Source: Candidatus Zixiibacteriota bacterium | GTDB lineage: Bacteria; Zixibacteria; MSB-5A5; GN15; FEB-12 | Assembly (NCBI GenBank): GCA_028715215.1 | Contig: JAQUSF010000008.1 | Span: 1 to 55,199 of the forward strand | Direction: 5' to 3' | DNA length: 55,199 nt | Shown: positions 40,801 to 50,780 of the stretch, piece by piece | How positions within the stretch are numbered: position 1 is the first letter of the stretch | Layout: every line of letters starts with the position of its first letter | Translations under genes and position numbers: made by a program | Notes under the pieces: model-generated | Seen by the model: the letters and a program-made list of their open reading frames with translations, nothing else | What the model was told of the DNA's origin: nothing | Databases searched by the model: none

Positions 40801-43164
40801 TTATTTGGCCGGCGGTTCTGCTCCGCCTAAGTACAAGTAGCTGATTAAAAAGGTTATATCGGAGATATCGTAGAGGCCATCGGCATTTACATCGCCGCCA
40901 TAAGCGTCAATAGGTGGTTCACCGATGGGTTCGATATACAGATGGCTTATCAGGGCGGTAATATCGGTGATACTCGGCTCTTCGCCGTTGCAGTCCACAT
41001 CGCCGCGGACACACGGCCGGACATAAACCTTACCGGTTTTGAATACCGGCCAGTAAGGACCGTAGATGGTGTTTAACACCGGGTATTTATATGTTCCCCA
41101 GGACAGGGTATCAATAGTCACCAGTGTTCCCGGTGCCGCCGTGCCCGGTACGGTTATATATAACTTTAAAAAAGTCCCGGTATCCGGCATCAGGTAGTTG
41201 GAATAGTTCTGCGGGCTTGACCCCAGGTAAACGGCATATCTTTTATTGGCAAAATCAAAACCGGGATACTCCCGGGTATGGAAATATTCGGTCCGGGTAC
41301 CCTGCATAGAGGCGGAATCGAGTTTTATGCCCTGGCTGTTGGGCAGGGTGATGGAGATGGTCATATTTTTAATCTGGGCGGTATTATTAAGATAAATCGG
41401 TACTACCGCCTGCTGGCCGCGGTTAACCATTACCGAATCAATAATCATGGTATCGGCCCGGGCCCAGATATAATGGCGCAGGCGTTCTTCGCCCAAGCCG
41501 TTGGGGTCGTTGACCTTCAGTGAAACATTGTAAATTCCCGGTTCGGTATAAATATGCGAGGGATTCTGAATAGCCGAGATTGCACCGTCGCCGAATGACC
41601 ATTCCCACGAGGTCGGGGAGTTGGGCGAAAGGTCAGTGAAATTAACTTCGAGGGGAATATCGCCTTCGGTAATATCGCTGGAAAACATGGCAATGGCCAG
41701 CACGGAGAGGGCTTTGTTGGCATTAATGCGGCCGGTTCCGAGAAGTCCGTAGTAAGCGGGATTAAGGGCGTAAATGTCATCGGTATTATTTCTGATAATG
41801 GCGTTTACTTCTTCCACCGAAAGCGAGGGCATGGCCGAACGAATCAGGGCTGCCAGTCCGGCCACCATCGGGGAAGCCATCGAGGTTCCGCCGATTGTGT
41901 TGGTGCCCGGGGTATAACTATAAGAATAAGTGGAGAGAATACTCGAGCCCGGGGCGCTGACATCAATCCAGGAACCGTAATTGCTATAGGAAGCCTTGAG
42001 GTCGGAAGACGTGGTGGCGGCAACCGAAAGAACTTCGTAGAAGTTGTCCATGGGTCCCGGAGTGGTGATATTATCATTTCCGGCGGCATGACAGACGGTT
42101 ACGCTGTGTCCGATGATGGCATTTTGCAGGGCGCTGTTTTGTACCGAGGAACTGCCCCAGCTGCAGTTGATGACATGAGCGCCGTTGTTGGCGGCATAGT
42201 TGATGGCGGTGGCGCAGTCATTGGAATTGACATAACCCCTGCCGTCGGAAGCCGTGGCGCCGACTCTGAGACACATGATCCGGGCGCCGCCAAAAGAACG
42301 GTACCCGCTCCAGCCCCCGGCGATACCGACAACGTCAGTGGCATTGTTGGTGACAGCGGCGGCTATCCCGCTGCAATGGGTGCCGTGACCATCAAAATCA
42401 TTCGGGTCGGAATCCGGCGTGCCGGCATCCTCGCCCGGCCAGACACTGCCGATACCGGTTAAGAAATCATAGCCGATTAAATCATCAACCACGCCGTTGG
42501 AATCATTATCCAGGCCGTCGAAATCGTCAAGGTCGTATACTTCACCGTCGCCATCGATATCCTCGCCCGGATTAACCCAGATATTGGCGGTCAGGTCGGG
42601 GTGGCGGTAATTCACTCCGGTATCGATGATGGCGATTTTTATCGAATCGGAACCGGTTTCCTTGTCCCAGGCGTCGGCCAATTGCAGTTTAGTGCGGTGC
42701 CACTGGGAGGTCCAGGAGGGGTCATCGGGGACCCGGTCAACCGGTATCGCCAGCACCGGTTCAGCCCAGCGGATATTGGGGTCCTGAAGAAGGCGGTTGA
42801 CTATTTTTTCGACACTTATCGTATCCGGAAATGATATCTCATAGTAGCGGGTCAAATCCTTTAACCCGGAATTAACCGGGGGCTTTTCCTTTTCCATGGG
42901 AAATATTTTCCTGAAACCGCTAATCTGTAATTCTTCGAAAGTTCTGTCGAGCCCGGCGTAACCCGGACTGACCCGTCCGAAATTCCTTTTCATACTGCTC
43001 AGGTCAAGGTCATCTTCAAATTGAACCGTGACTATGCCCTTGATTATGTATGGCTTAGGTGTCTCGAGATTTTCATATATCCGGCTGTATGCATCGGGGA
43101 CCATCAAAAAACAGAACAGTCCCGCAAGAATCAACGAAGCCGAATATTTGGTTGTTTTTGACAT
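40801..43164 (-). CDS. Secreted subtilisin-like (S8) protease with PKD, cohesin-like and dockerin modules
   Basis: The 787-residue protein has a signal peptide (about 1-27), an N-terminal propeptide-like region to about 145, and an S8 catalytic domain. The triad is D181 (IIDTG), H260 (GHGTH) and S428 (GGTSMASP), with oxyanion N363. A PKD domain follows (about 500-570, WEWSFGDG). Next comes a beta-sandwich with a cohesin-like pattern (about 575-715), then a dockerin-like pair: GDVDCNGEEPSITDITALIS and GDVNADGLYDISDITFLIS. It should act at or outside the outer membrane. One polypeptide carries both an apparent receptor-type and a ligand-type module. The second dockerin repeat here is the most canonical in the window. 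It is a single gene with its own terminator. Confidence 0.9.
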   Translation of the reverse strand: MSKTTKYSASLILAGLFCFLMVPDAYSRIYENLETPKPYIIKGIVTVQFEDDLDLSSMKRNFGRVSPGYAGLDRTFEELQISGFRKIFPMEKEKPPVNSGLKDLTRYYEISFPDTISVEKIVNRLLQDPNIRWAEPVLAIPVDRVPDDPSWTSQWHRTKLQLADAWDKETGSDSIKIAIIDTGVNYRHPDLTANIWVNPGEDIDGDGEVYDLDDFDGLDNDSNGVVDDLIGYDFLTGIGSVWPGEDAGTPDSDPNDFDGHGTHCSGIAAAVTNNATDVVGIAGGWSGYRSFGGARIMCLRVGATASDGRGYVNSNDCATAINYAANNGAHVINCSWGSSSVQNSALQNAIIGHSVTVCHAAGNDNITTPGPMDNFYEVLSVAATTSSDLKASYSNYGSWIDVSAPGSSILSTYSYSYTPGTNTIGGTSMASPMVAGLAALIRSAMPSLSVEEVNAIIRNNTDDIYALNPAYYGLLGTGRINANKALSVLAIAMFSSDITEGDIPLEVNFTDLSPNSPTSWEWSFGDGAISAIQNPSHIYTEPGIYNVSLKVNDPNGLGEERLRHYIWARADTMIIDSVMVNRGQQAVVPIYLNNTAQIKNMTISITLPNSQGIKLDSASMQGTRTEYFHTREYPGFDFANKRYAVYLGSSPQNYSNYLMPDTGTFLKLYITVPGTAAPGTLVTIDTLSWGTYKYPVLNTIYGPYWPVFKTGKVYVRPCVRGDVDCNGEEPSITDITALISHLYIEPIGEPPIDAYGGDVNADGLYDISDITFLISYLYLGGAEPPAK

Positions 43165-43401
43165 GTTTACTCTCCGGCAAATCCCATTTTAAAAAGTCAT
43201 TCCTAATATATTAACGTCACTAAAGGCATATCCTTTTAGTAATTATCTTATTTAACCGCCCCAAATATGATAAAGTTTACTTTTTTTTAATAAATCCCGT
43301 GCTAAGAGATTCTGATTAGATGGGGAAGTCCGAATCAGACGGGTACAAATCCACTCAACTTCTTACACTACAAATATATATAAAAAATAAAAAAAAACAA
43401 G

Positions 43402-43434
43402 AAAAAAGGCTGTCTCGTTGTGAGACAGCCTTTT
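43402..43434 (-). terminator. Terminator of surface paralogue 1
   Basis: AAAAGGCTGTCTC and the matching GAGACAGCCTTTT enclose a short loop. It lies 22 bases past the stop at 43456. Confidence 0.88.
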
Positions 43435-43455
43435 AATATCGCAAAAATTACGTTA

Positions 43456-46400
43456 TCACGGGCAGGGTTTGAGAGCGCGGTGGTCAAGATACAGGTGGGC
43501 AATCAGATAGGTGATGTCGGAAATATCGACATCGTTAACCGTCGGATTGCTGCCGCCCGAATTGTCAACATCGGCTTCCGCCACGCAGCAAAGGTCTGCG
43601 CCCTGAAGATACAGGAACGAAATCAAACGGGTAATATCCGAAATATCCGGGTCTTCCGATTCCGAGCAATCAGCATTGCCCGTCATGCCGATACAGCAAC
43701 CCAGGAATTTCTTCTTGATGTCCCAGATATTGTCTTCGAGCCAGGCTTTGGCTGCGTCAATCTGGTTCACCAGCGCCTGTACATCCTTATCGAATGTCGG
43801 CGGGATAGTGGCCATTACTGTCCAGATGATAAGCGTATCGGTAGCGCCCAGGCTGTAATTATTGAAATACGTCAACACGGTGTGCTGGTCTTTGATGACC
43901 GACGAAGGCTGGGCGTTAAGGCCCGAGTTGGTACGCATGTTCCGATACAGTTCGAGAGGCACAAAACCACTCGCCGGATACACGTAAGTCTCGTTGAGAG
44001 CCGCGTAACCACCGAAGATCGGGTCGGTGTGCATCACGGAGCTGTCGGCGTTCCACTCGGTCTGAGTATAATAACCGATCCGCACCGCCCCGCCCATACG
44101 GGTATCGTTATCGGTGCATTCCAGAGAATCGCCACGGGCTTCATTGAACTCGCCGCCGATCTGGTAAATCAGGTCGTTGACCGGATCGGTTGCGGATTTG
44201 TTATAAGAACCGGAATCCGCAGGAATATCCCAGTCAAAAGCTTCACCGATTACCAGGCCGCCGTGAGCGGTGCCGTCATACGAGAAGATACGCATCATTT
44301 GAATCACGTACTGGGCGTTGGTACCGGTCGGGGCATAGTAGGTTTTCTCCACCGCTAAGGTTGAGTCCACCGTTATAAAGCTTCCGCTATGGTAGCAATC
44401 ATAGTTAACTCCCGAAGTATAATGCGTTGGGTTGGTAAGTTTCACACCGCCGGGTGTCTCACCGATAACCGGTTTGAACCCATTCTCGGAGGCAAAGCCG
44501 TCGCCGAATATCGACCAGCTGGCCGTTACGTTGGTGTCACTGCCGGCAATAGCAGCCGTCAGAATCACCGGCGAAGCGTCGCCAAGGTAAACCGAAGCGT
44601 CTCCGGGAATAGTATCCGCGCCGGAGGAATCCAAACTGCTTGCATTGTCACATTCAAGAATGGTGTTGTAATAATCTAGGTTCTGAAAACCAATGTAATT
44701 GTTACCCATATTACCGTTGCTGCCTACCGCCAGGCTCACGATACCGGTTGAGACCTCACCCCATACAACACCGACCACCGTGTCGGCTACCGGGAAGTCC
44801 ACCAGGAACGATACGGTCGAGTGGTCCGGGTCGTCCGAATCGAAGAACACTTCACCGGACAGCTCTACAATCGTACCGGGGTTATTAATAGCGCCACCCT
44901 TGTTGAGGGTCACCACCACGGTATCCCAGTTGTTCGGCGCCAGGTTGGTGATGGTCATCGAGGTTTTGCCCAGACCAATCCAGTCGGTAGTCGTATAGGT
45001 ATATTTAGAATAGCGGATCGTATTGACATGCAGAATGTCGTTACCGGCGTTTTCAACCGGTACCTTAAGGTCATAATATTCGCCATGCTGGGTATAGAAG
45101 GGGTAGGTTACATCTTCCATTTGCACCCTTATAATCGGTTTGATAACCGGGTTCACACATGGCAGACGGAACCATTTGTGCGGGTTGGAGGTGTATGTTT
45201 CCGGATAACCCCGGCCTGAGTTATCAGGCGCGGCTGACGGCGAATGGTCATCGACATAAAAGACATCGATATATTCGGTATTGGTGTGGGTTCCCGGATT
45301 CACCGTGAAGGCATCCGAGGCACTCGACCAGTCCAGACCCGTCCAGTCACTGACATCCATACCCATCCGAGAAATGGAAGGCATGTTTTCCGCATGGCAG
45401 CTGTCAAGACCGCAGTCCGGCGTCTTGGTATTGGTTATATTGCGAGCCGCATCCCATGACAGACCTGAGAGGTCCGTCGATACCGACATATGGAGGTCGC
45501 CGTTGTAACCGATGGCAAAGACACTGTAACCGGCATCGTAATCGGCACAGTCGGTCGAATCGCCGTTATCCGGGTCGCCGTACTGAACCCAGACGGCATA
45601 AAGTTTGTCGGCACATTCGGAGAGCTCGAAACGAGCCAGGTTCTGAACGTTGATACCGCCCACGCCGCAACAGCGCAGGGGATTAAATTCCGCATTCTGA
45701 ACCGAGCTGATTATACCGGTCCCGCTTGACCAGTGGAACAGACGGCAACGACGGCTGTTATTATAAACGGCCGCCGAATCCGGCATCGTTTGCACCGGGA
45801 AATAACGGTTGGCGTTGAACAGAATGTGAATCTCGTCGTCGCTGGTAATCAAAACGTGCGATTCAATCCAGGCCCGGTAACCCGGTTCGTTACCCTTGCT
45901 GACATAACCGGTGATGTTTTGAATTGAACTCCAGTTATTACCCATGTCATTGGAAACCCGGTAATAAACGTCGGAACCGGCATTGTTAACTGTATCCAGA
46001 AGGAAAGCCACGAAAGAAACCGCTACCTTGCCGGATACCCGCGAGGCCGAAATATCCCAGGAATCCCACCAGAATTCGTCGTCTTCCGCCAGGGGTGTCA
46101 TAGTCCAGCTCTGGGTGCTTGCCGCTCCTCCGGGTTTCTTCCAGAATTCCAGAAACGAAGTTTCATAAATGCCGGCATCGTCATAAACACCCTCATAACA
46201 GAGCAGATATATAGCCGTGTCCGTGCCGTAAATATGGTGTTCTATACGGGGATAGGATACGCCGAAGGTGTCGGCCGCCAGGCTCATGTTGACCGGTATG
46301 GACTGGAAATTGCCATAAATTGCCGGGGCCGTGGCGTCCCAGCCATACTGGGCGGGCACATAGTCGGTGAAGGAACCGTCGTTGGAAACAATCCCGGCCA

Positions 46401-46920
46401 CCATAGCTCCACCATTAGCCGGTTCGACGTCGAGCGATACATAGGTTCCCTGCTTGGGCACGGTTTGAAGAGCAATACCGACGTTGGCTGTAAGGGGCCA
46501 GGTTCCACTAATCGGATCATAAAGGTTATAGGCGTGGAAACGCGGGCAGGCAGCCGGATCACCGCCGCACAACTGGTAGGTGTAAGCCATGTGAATCTGC
46601 GGATCAGGAGCCCGCCAGTCAATCATACGCGGCGCCGAGACATGATACTGTTTATCACGATAGCTGGTGCCGACTATCTCTCCCGGGGCATCGGTCAGAC
46701 CCGAATAGCCCAGAGAAGCCGGGGGTATCTGCTTGGAGGTCGTTGAAGCGCCGTATTCGCTTTCAGGCTGGGTTGCGGCTTGCCTCTGGGTTTGAAAACC
46801 ATACTGGGCAATACGGTCAACGCGCTTGTCATGCATACGAATCTTCGCCTCTGCAACCACTGCCAGCGATGTGAAAATAAACAAGGTGAGGATCAATAAA
46901 GTTAAAAGCTTCTTCGTCAT
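43456..46920 (-). CDS. Giant secreted propeller-dockerin protein, paralogue 1
   Basis: The 1154-residue protein has a signal peptide (about 1-25) and an N-terminal motif DKRVDRIAQYGFQ. A probable beta-propeller (about 100-590) contains the Asp-box SNDMGNNW (323-330) and the Asp-box-like STDLSGLSW (481-489). An Ig-like region follows (about 600-715), then an unnamed module beginning SNGNMGN (734-740) and running to about 1040. A helical linker and a Cys-rich dockerin (1074-1154) close it, with GCCIGMTGNADC, DISDITRLISFLY, LCCVAEADVD and DISDITYLIAHLY. No catalytic site is evident. AAAGGAGC lies eight bases before the start. It has its own terminator and a long upstream leader. Likely a cell-surface binding or structural protein. 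Confidence 0.8.
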   Translation of the reverse strand: MTKKLLTLLILTLFIFTSLAVVAEAKIRMHDKRVDRIAQYGFQTQRQAATQPESEYGASTTSKQIPPASLGYSGLTDAPGEIVGTSYRDKQYHVSAPRMIDWRAPDPQIHMAYTYQLCGGDPAACPRFHAYNLYDPISGTWPLTANVGIALQTVPKQGTYVSLDVEPANGGAMVAGIVSNDGSFTDYVPAQYGWDATAPAIYGNFQSIPVNMSLAADTFGVSYPRIEHHIYGTDTAIYLLCYEGVYDDAGIYETSFLEFWKKPGGAASTQSWTMTPLAEDDEFWWDSWDISASRVSGKVAVSFVAFLLDTVNNAGSDVYYRVSNDMGNNWSSIQNITGYVSKGNEPGYRAWIESHVLITSDDEIHILFNANRYFPVQTMPDSAAVYNNSRRCRLFHWSSGTGIISSVQNAEFNPLRCCGVGGINVQNLARFELSECADKLYAVWVQYGDPDNGDSTDCADYDAGYSVFAIGYNGDLHMSVSTDLSGLSWDAARNITNTKTPDCGLDSCHAENMPSISRMGMDVSDWTGLDWSSASDAFTVNPGTHTNTEYIDVFYVDDHSPSAAPDNSGRGYPETYTSNPHKWFRLPCVNPVIKPIIRVQMEDVTYPFYTQHGEYYDLKVPVENAGNDILHVNTIRYSKYTYTTTDWIGLGKTSMTITNLAPNNWDTVVVTLNKGGAINNPGTIVELSGEVFFDSDDPDHSTVSFLVDFPVADTVVGVVWGEVSTGIVSLAVGSNGNMGNNYIGFQNLDYYNTILECDNASSLDSSGADTIPGDASVYLGDASPVILTAAIAGSDTNVTASWSIFGDGFASENGFKPVIGETPGGVKLTNPTHYTSGVNYDCYHSGSFITVDSTLAVEKTYYAPTGTNAQYVIQMMRIFSYDGTAHGGLVIGEAFDWDIPADSGSYNKSATDPVNDLIYQIGGEFNEARGDSLECTDNDTRMGGAVRIGYYTQTEWNADSSVMHTDPIFGGYAALNETYVYPASGFVPLELYRNMRTNSGLNAQPSSVIKDQHTVLTYFNNYSLGATDTLIIWTVMATIPPTFDKDVQALVNQIDAAKAWLEDNIWDIKKKFLGCCIGMTGNADCSESEDPDISDITRLISFLYLQGADLCCVAEADVDNSGGSNPTVNDVDISDITYLIAHLYLDHRALKPCP

Positions 46921-47302
46921 TCTTCGCTCCTTTCGAGCTGAGAAGTGTTTTAAGGATTAATGAAATTTTTAAATTACATTAACTTAAAATTTAAACGGGT
47001 TTGCCACCCGTTAAACTGACTCTTTACTCTCCTTACCACCTCCTTTCACCACTTTGGTCTCTATCCATAAAACATCTAATGATGCTAATCAGGAGACATA
47101 TATTTGGGTATTATTTAAAAAAAAATTATAGGTACACGTTGCATTTCATCTTCCTGTGACAGGTTTCACCGGGGAAAAAGTTATATCCAATGGTATAAAA
47201 CCGGAAGGTCCTGTCGTGAGGATTTATAGCAAGTAAATGCAATAAATTAGCTTACCTCTCATAAACCATTAGTAATATAATAAAATTTTGAAAAATTCAA
47301 AG
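46921..47302. other. Upstream region of surface paralogue 1
   Basis: No gene. On the minus strand it would hold the promoter and leader of paralogue 1. Visible parts are the 46993-47049 leader elements; beyond them the DNA is AT-rich and I see no clear promoter. Confidence 0.5.
46993..47049 (-). promoter_or_regulatory. Leader hairpin and orphan Shine-Dalgarno-like motif, paralogue 1
   Basis: Reading the minus strand, GTGAAAGGAGGTGG (47049-47036) lies about 120 nt ahead of the start and has no start codon behind it. AACGGGTGGCAAACCCGTT (about 47012-46994) then forms a hairpin. A similar AGGAGGTG motif stands about 130 nt ahead of paralogue 2, and about 90 nt ahead of the gene at 40546. Confidence 0.4.
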
Positions 47303-47342
47303 AAAAAAAAGCCACCCCGGAATTTTTTTGGGGTGGCTTTTT
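47303..47342 (-). terminator. Terminator of surface paralogue 2
   Basis: GCCACCCC (47311-47318) pairs with GGGGTGGC (47330-47337), with an A-run on the left that is read as eight Ts on the minus strand. It is 19 bases past the stop at 47361. Confidence 0.88.
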
Positions 47343-47360
47343 ATCGCAAAAATTACGTTA

Positions 47361-50300
47361 TCACGGGCAGGGTTTCAGGGCGCGGTGGTCAAGATACAGG
47401 TGCGCAATCAGATAGGTAATGTCGGAGATATCGACATCGTTTACCGTCGGACTGCTGCCACCCGAATTGTCAACATCGGCTTCCGCCACGCAGCAAAGGT
47501 CTGCGCCCTGAAGATACAGGAACGAAATCAAACGGGTAATATCCGAAATATCCGGGTCTTCCGATTCCGAACAATCGGCGTTGCCCGTCATGCCGATACA
47601 GCACCCCTGGAATCTCTTCTTGATATCCCAGATGTTGTCTTCCAGCCAGGCTTTCGCGGCTGTAACCTGGGCTGCAAGGGAGGATACATCTTTGAACACG
47701 TCAGGCGGTACAGTTGCCATGACAACCCAGATAATCAGGGTATCATTTGCTCCAAGGTTATAGTTATCGAAGAACGTCAGAACCGCATGCTGGTCGTCGA
47801 TGGAGGAGGAGGGTTGGGCATTTAAACCCGTGTTGTTCTTCATGTTACGATAGAGTTCCAATGGCACGAAACCACCGGTGGGATAGACATAGTCCTCGTT
47901 AAATTCCGTATAACCGCCATAAATGGGATCCGTATGTATAACGGAACTGTCCGCATTCCATTCAGCCTGAGTATAATAACCAAGGCGCGCCGAACCACCG
48001 TAACGGGTATCGTTATTGGTACATTCCAGAGCGTCACCATTAGGTTCATTGTACTCGCCGCCGACCATATAAATCATATCCGTCAGCGGTTCGGTACCGG
48101 CTGAGTTATTGGAACCGGTATCGGAGGGAATATCCCAGTCATAAGCTTCGCCAATTACCAGGCCATTGTGCGCCGCACCATCATATGAGAAGATTCGCAT
48201 CATCGCAATAATGTACGAAACATTGGCGGTTGGGGCATAATATGTCTTCTCAACGACAACGGTGGAGTCCATAGTGATAAAGGAGCCGGTGTGGAAGCAG
48301 TCGTAGGCTACCCCGGTAGTTGGTGTATAATGGGTCGGGTTGGTCAATTTCACCCCGCCGGGAGTTTCACCGGTAACCGGTTTAAAGCCGTTTTCATAGC
48401 TGAAATACTGGCTGAAAATAGCCCAGCTGGCGGTCACGTTGGTATCCGAACCGACGATTTGAGCGGATAAAATAACCGGAGAAGCATCGCCGAGATAGGT
48501 TTTAGCATCGCCGGGAATGGTATCCTGGCCGCCACTGCTCAGGTTGGACGAATCGTCGCATTCCAGTTCGGTGCCGTAGAAGTCCATATTCACGGAACCG
48601 ATGTAGTTACCCATGTTTCCGTTGCTGGATACGGTCAGGCTGATGTAATTGGTGGCAATGGTATCCCAGATAGTGCTGACGATGGTATCCGCGACCCAGA
48701 AATCAATGGGCAGGAAGGCGGTATCGATACCCACCTGGCGCTGCCAGATGAACCCGACCTCACCGGTCAGACGAACCACGGTGCCGGGATTATTGATGGC
48801 GCCGCCTTTGTTAAGGGTTACAACCAGGGTATCGAGGTTATTGGGAGCCCCGGTACCAACGGTCATTGAAGTCGGGGCCAGTCCAATCCAGTCAGCGGTA
48901 GGCTGGGTGGTTTTAGTGGCATAAATGCCGGTAATGATCAGGTCGGCGTTACCGGCGTTTTCAACCTGAATGTCAATGTTTCTGGAATGTCCGTGAGAAG
49001 CAAAACTCGGATAAACGATTTCACGCGGTGACAGGTTTATCCTGGCTTCGATAACCGGGTCCACGCAAGGCAGGCGGAACCACTTTATCGGGTTGTAAGT
49101 ATAGGGTGTTTCTTCGTCGGGAATGGAATAGCCCGGGAGAAGGTCCGCTACATACTCAACATCAAGATAATGCGAGCCGGTGTAAGGCGGTTGCGAAGAC
49201 GGGTCAACGGTAAGAGCCGCCGAAGCATTCGACCAGTCAAGGGTACCGTAGTCGTCATTATCCATGCCGTAGCGAGACATCGACGCCCAGAGTTCGTTGT
49301 CGCACTCGTTGCCGGCGGTGGTATCACATCCCGGGGTTTTGGTATTCGTCAGGTTACGGGCGGCATCCCAGAGCAAGCCGTCCAGTTCGGTAGAGACCGA
49401 CAAATAAAGGTCAGCGTTGGCATTGCTGCCGACACCCACGACATTGGAGTTGGCACAGTCGGTGGAATCGCCGTTTTCCGGGTCACCGAACTGCGACCAG
49501 ATGACATACATACGGCCATTACATTCGGAAATATTGAATTTCGCCACGTTCATAACGTTTTCACTGGCCACGCCGCAGTTAAGAGAGGAGTTCCATTCGG
49601 CATTATGAACGGTACTTATAACCCCGGTTTGGTTGGACCAGTGGAACAGACGGCAGCTGCGGCTGCCGGAGCTGGCGCCGTCATAAATACCGCCGTTCCA
49701 GATAATGTGCAGGTAGTCCTCGGAATCATAAACGCAGCTGACTTCCAACCAGGCCCGGTGACCGACAACGCCGGTGACATAATTGGTGATATTATGCCTG
49801 TTGGCTGGATTCCAGGTCGCCCCCATATCAGTTGATTCCCAATACCAGACGTCGTTGCTGCCTTCGCCTTCACCGGTCACGGACTGAGCCCACACGCAGG
49901 ACACTTTACGTGACACTCTTGAAGCCGTGACATCCTGCATCATGAAAAAGACGTAAGGATCAATGACATGAGCTTCCCAGGTACCGGAAGTAGCGATACC
50001 CACTTTTCTGAACAGGATAATGGCGCCGCCTTCCCAGTACTCATAGGAGAAGCAGTAAGTAACGGTATCGAGGCCGTTGACGTGGTATGTAAGTTTCGGG
50101 GCGCCTAATTCGCCGTTATGGTGGGAACCGGGCTGGCTGACGGCATCAGGAACATAATTACCAGCACCAAAACCGCAATAAAGTGTCGGGGCGGTTTCGT
50201 CCCACCAGGTATGAGTGCGGTTAGGCTGACCGGCGGCATACTGGCCAAAAGCCGTCACCACAGCACCACCGCCAGGCATAACATCAAGGTTGACAAAACG

Positions 50301-50780
50301 ATAAAGGTTTTCACCCAGACCGGAAACGGGACAGCCCACACCTGCCGACAATGGCCAGGTGCCGGTTATGGGGTCATAGACGTTATAAGCCGCCGCCCGA
50401 GGACCGACATCATACTGCTTGGTCATCAGGAAAGTCCAGGCAAAGTGAATCTGCGGATTCGGATCCCGCCAGTCCACCAGACGACCCATGGTTGAGTTCT
50501 GCTGGTAAGCCTGGTAGCTATAACCAACGTCTACACCGGGGGAGTTAGTGACATTAACCCCGAGCGACCGCGACGGCGGATCGCTTTTTCCAGGTTGCAG
50601 ATAACCATGGTCAGGGACATTGGCGTCAACCATTTTTGCTTTCTTATCAAAGATAAACCCGTAGTGAGAGAGTTTTTCACTGCGGACATCTTTAATTCTG
50701 GATTTCGCACTGGCGGCAACGGCCATAATGGAGATGAGGAAAATAATAATGATAAATAAAGAGATGAGTTTCTTTACCAT
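47361..50780 (-). CDS. Giant secreted propeller-dockerin protein, paralogue 2
   Basis: About 1139 residues from ATG 50780 (MVKKLISLFI), which has AAAGGAGC eight bases upstream; the open frame extends to 50867, but that part has no signal-peptide character. The domain order equals paralogue 1: signal peptide, motif DVRSEKLSHYGF, a propeller region with Asp-boxes STDMGATW and STELDGLLW, Ig-like region, SNGNMGN module, helical linker, Cys-rich dockerin. The last 200 bp of coding DNA are almost the same as in paralogue 1, with 110 bp identical (47461-47570 versus 43556-43665), far closer than the middle of the genes. It has its own leader and terminator. Function unknown; a surface role is likely. 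Confidence 0.8.
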   Translation of the reverse strand: MVKKLISLFIIIIFLISIMAVAASAKSRIKDVRSEKLSHYGFIFDKKAKMVDANVPDHGYLQPGKSDPPSRSLGVNVTNSPGVDVGYSYQAYQQNSTMGRLVDWRDPNPQIHFAWTFLMTKQYDVGPRAAAYNVYDPITGTWPLSAGVGCPVSGLGENLYRFVNLDVMPGGGAVVTAFGQYAAGQPNRTHTWWDETAPTLYCGFGAGNYVPDAVSQPGSHHNGELGAPKLTYHVNGLDTVTYCFSYEYWEGGAIILFRKVGIATSGTWEAHVIDPYVFFMMQDVTASRVSRKVSCVWAQSVTGEGEGSNDVWYWESTDMGATWNPANRHNITNYVTGVVGHRAWLEVSCVYDSEDYLHIIWNGGIYDGASSGSRSCRLFHWSNQTGVISTVHNAEWNSSLNCGVASENVMNVAKFNISECNGRMYVIWSQFGDPENGDSTDCANSNVVGVGSNANADLYLSVSTELDGLLWDAARNLTNTKTPGCDTTAGNECDNELWASMSRYGMDNDDYGTLDWSNASAALTVDPSSQPPYTGSHYLDVEYVADLLPGYSIPDEETPYTYNPIKWFRLPCVDPVIEARINLSPREIVYPSFASHGHSRNIDIQVENAGNADLIITGIYATKTTQPTADWIGLAPTSMTVGTGAPNNLDTLVVTLNKGGAINNPGTVVRLTGEVGFIWQRQVGIDTAFLPIDFWVADTIVSTIWDTIATNYISLTVSSNGNMGNYIGSVNMDFYGTELECDDSSNLSSGGQDTIPGDAKTYLGDASPVILSAQIVGSDTNVTASWAIFSQYFSYENGFKPVTGETPGGVKLTNPTHYTPTTGVAYDCFHTGSFITMDSTVVVEKTYYAPTANVSYIIAMMRIFSYDGAAHNGLVIGEAYDWDIPSDTGSNNSAGTEPLTDMIYMVGGEYNEPNGDALECTNNDTRYGGSARLGYYTQAEWNADSSVIHTDPIYGGYTEFNEDYVYPTGGFVPLELYRNMKNNTGLNAQPSSSIDDQHAVLTFFDNYNLGANDTLIIWVVMATVPPDVFKDVSSLAAQVTAAKAWLEDNIWDIKKRFQGCCIGMTGNADCSESEDPDISDITRLISFLYLQGADLCCVAEADVDNSGGSSPTVNDVDISDITYLIAHLYLDHRALKPCP

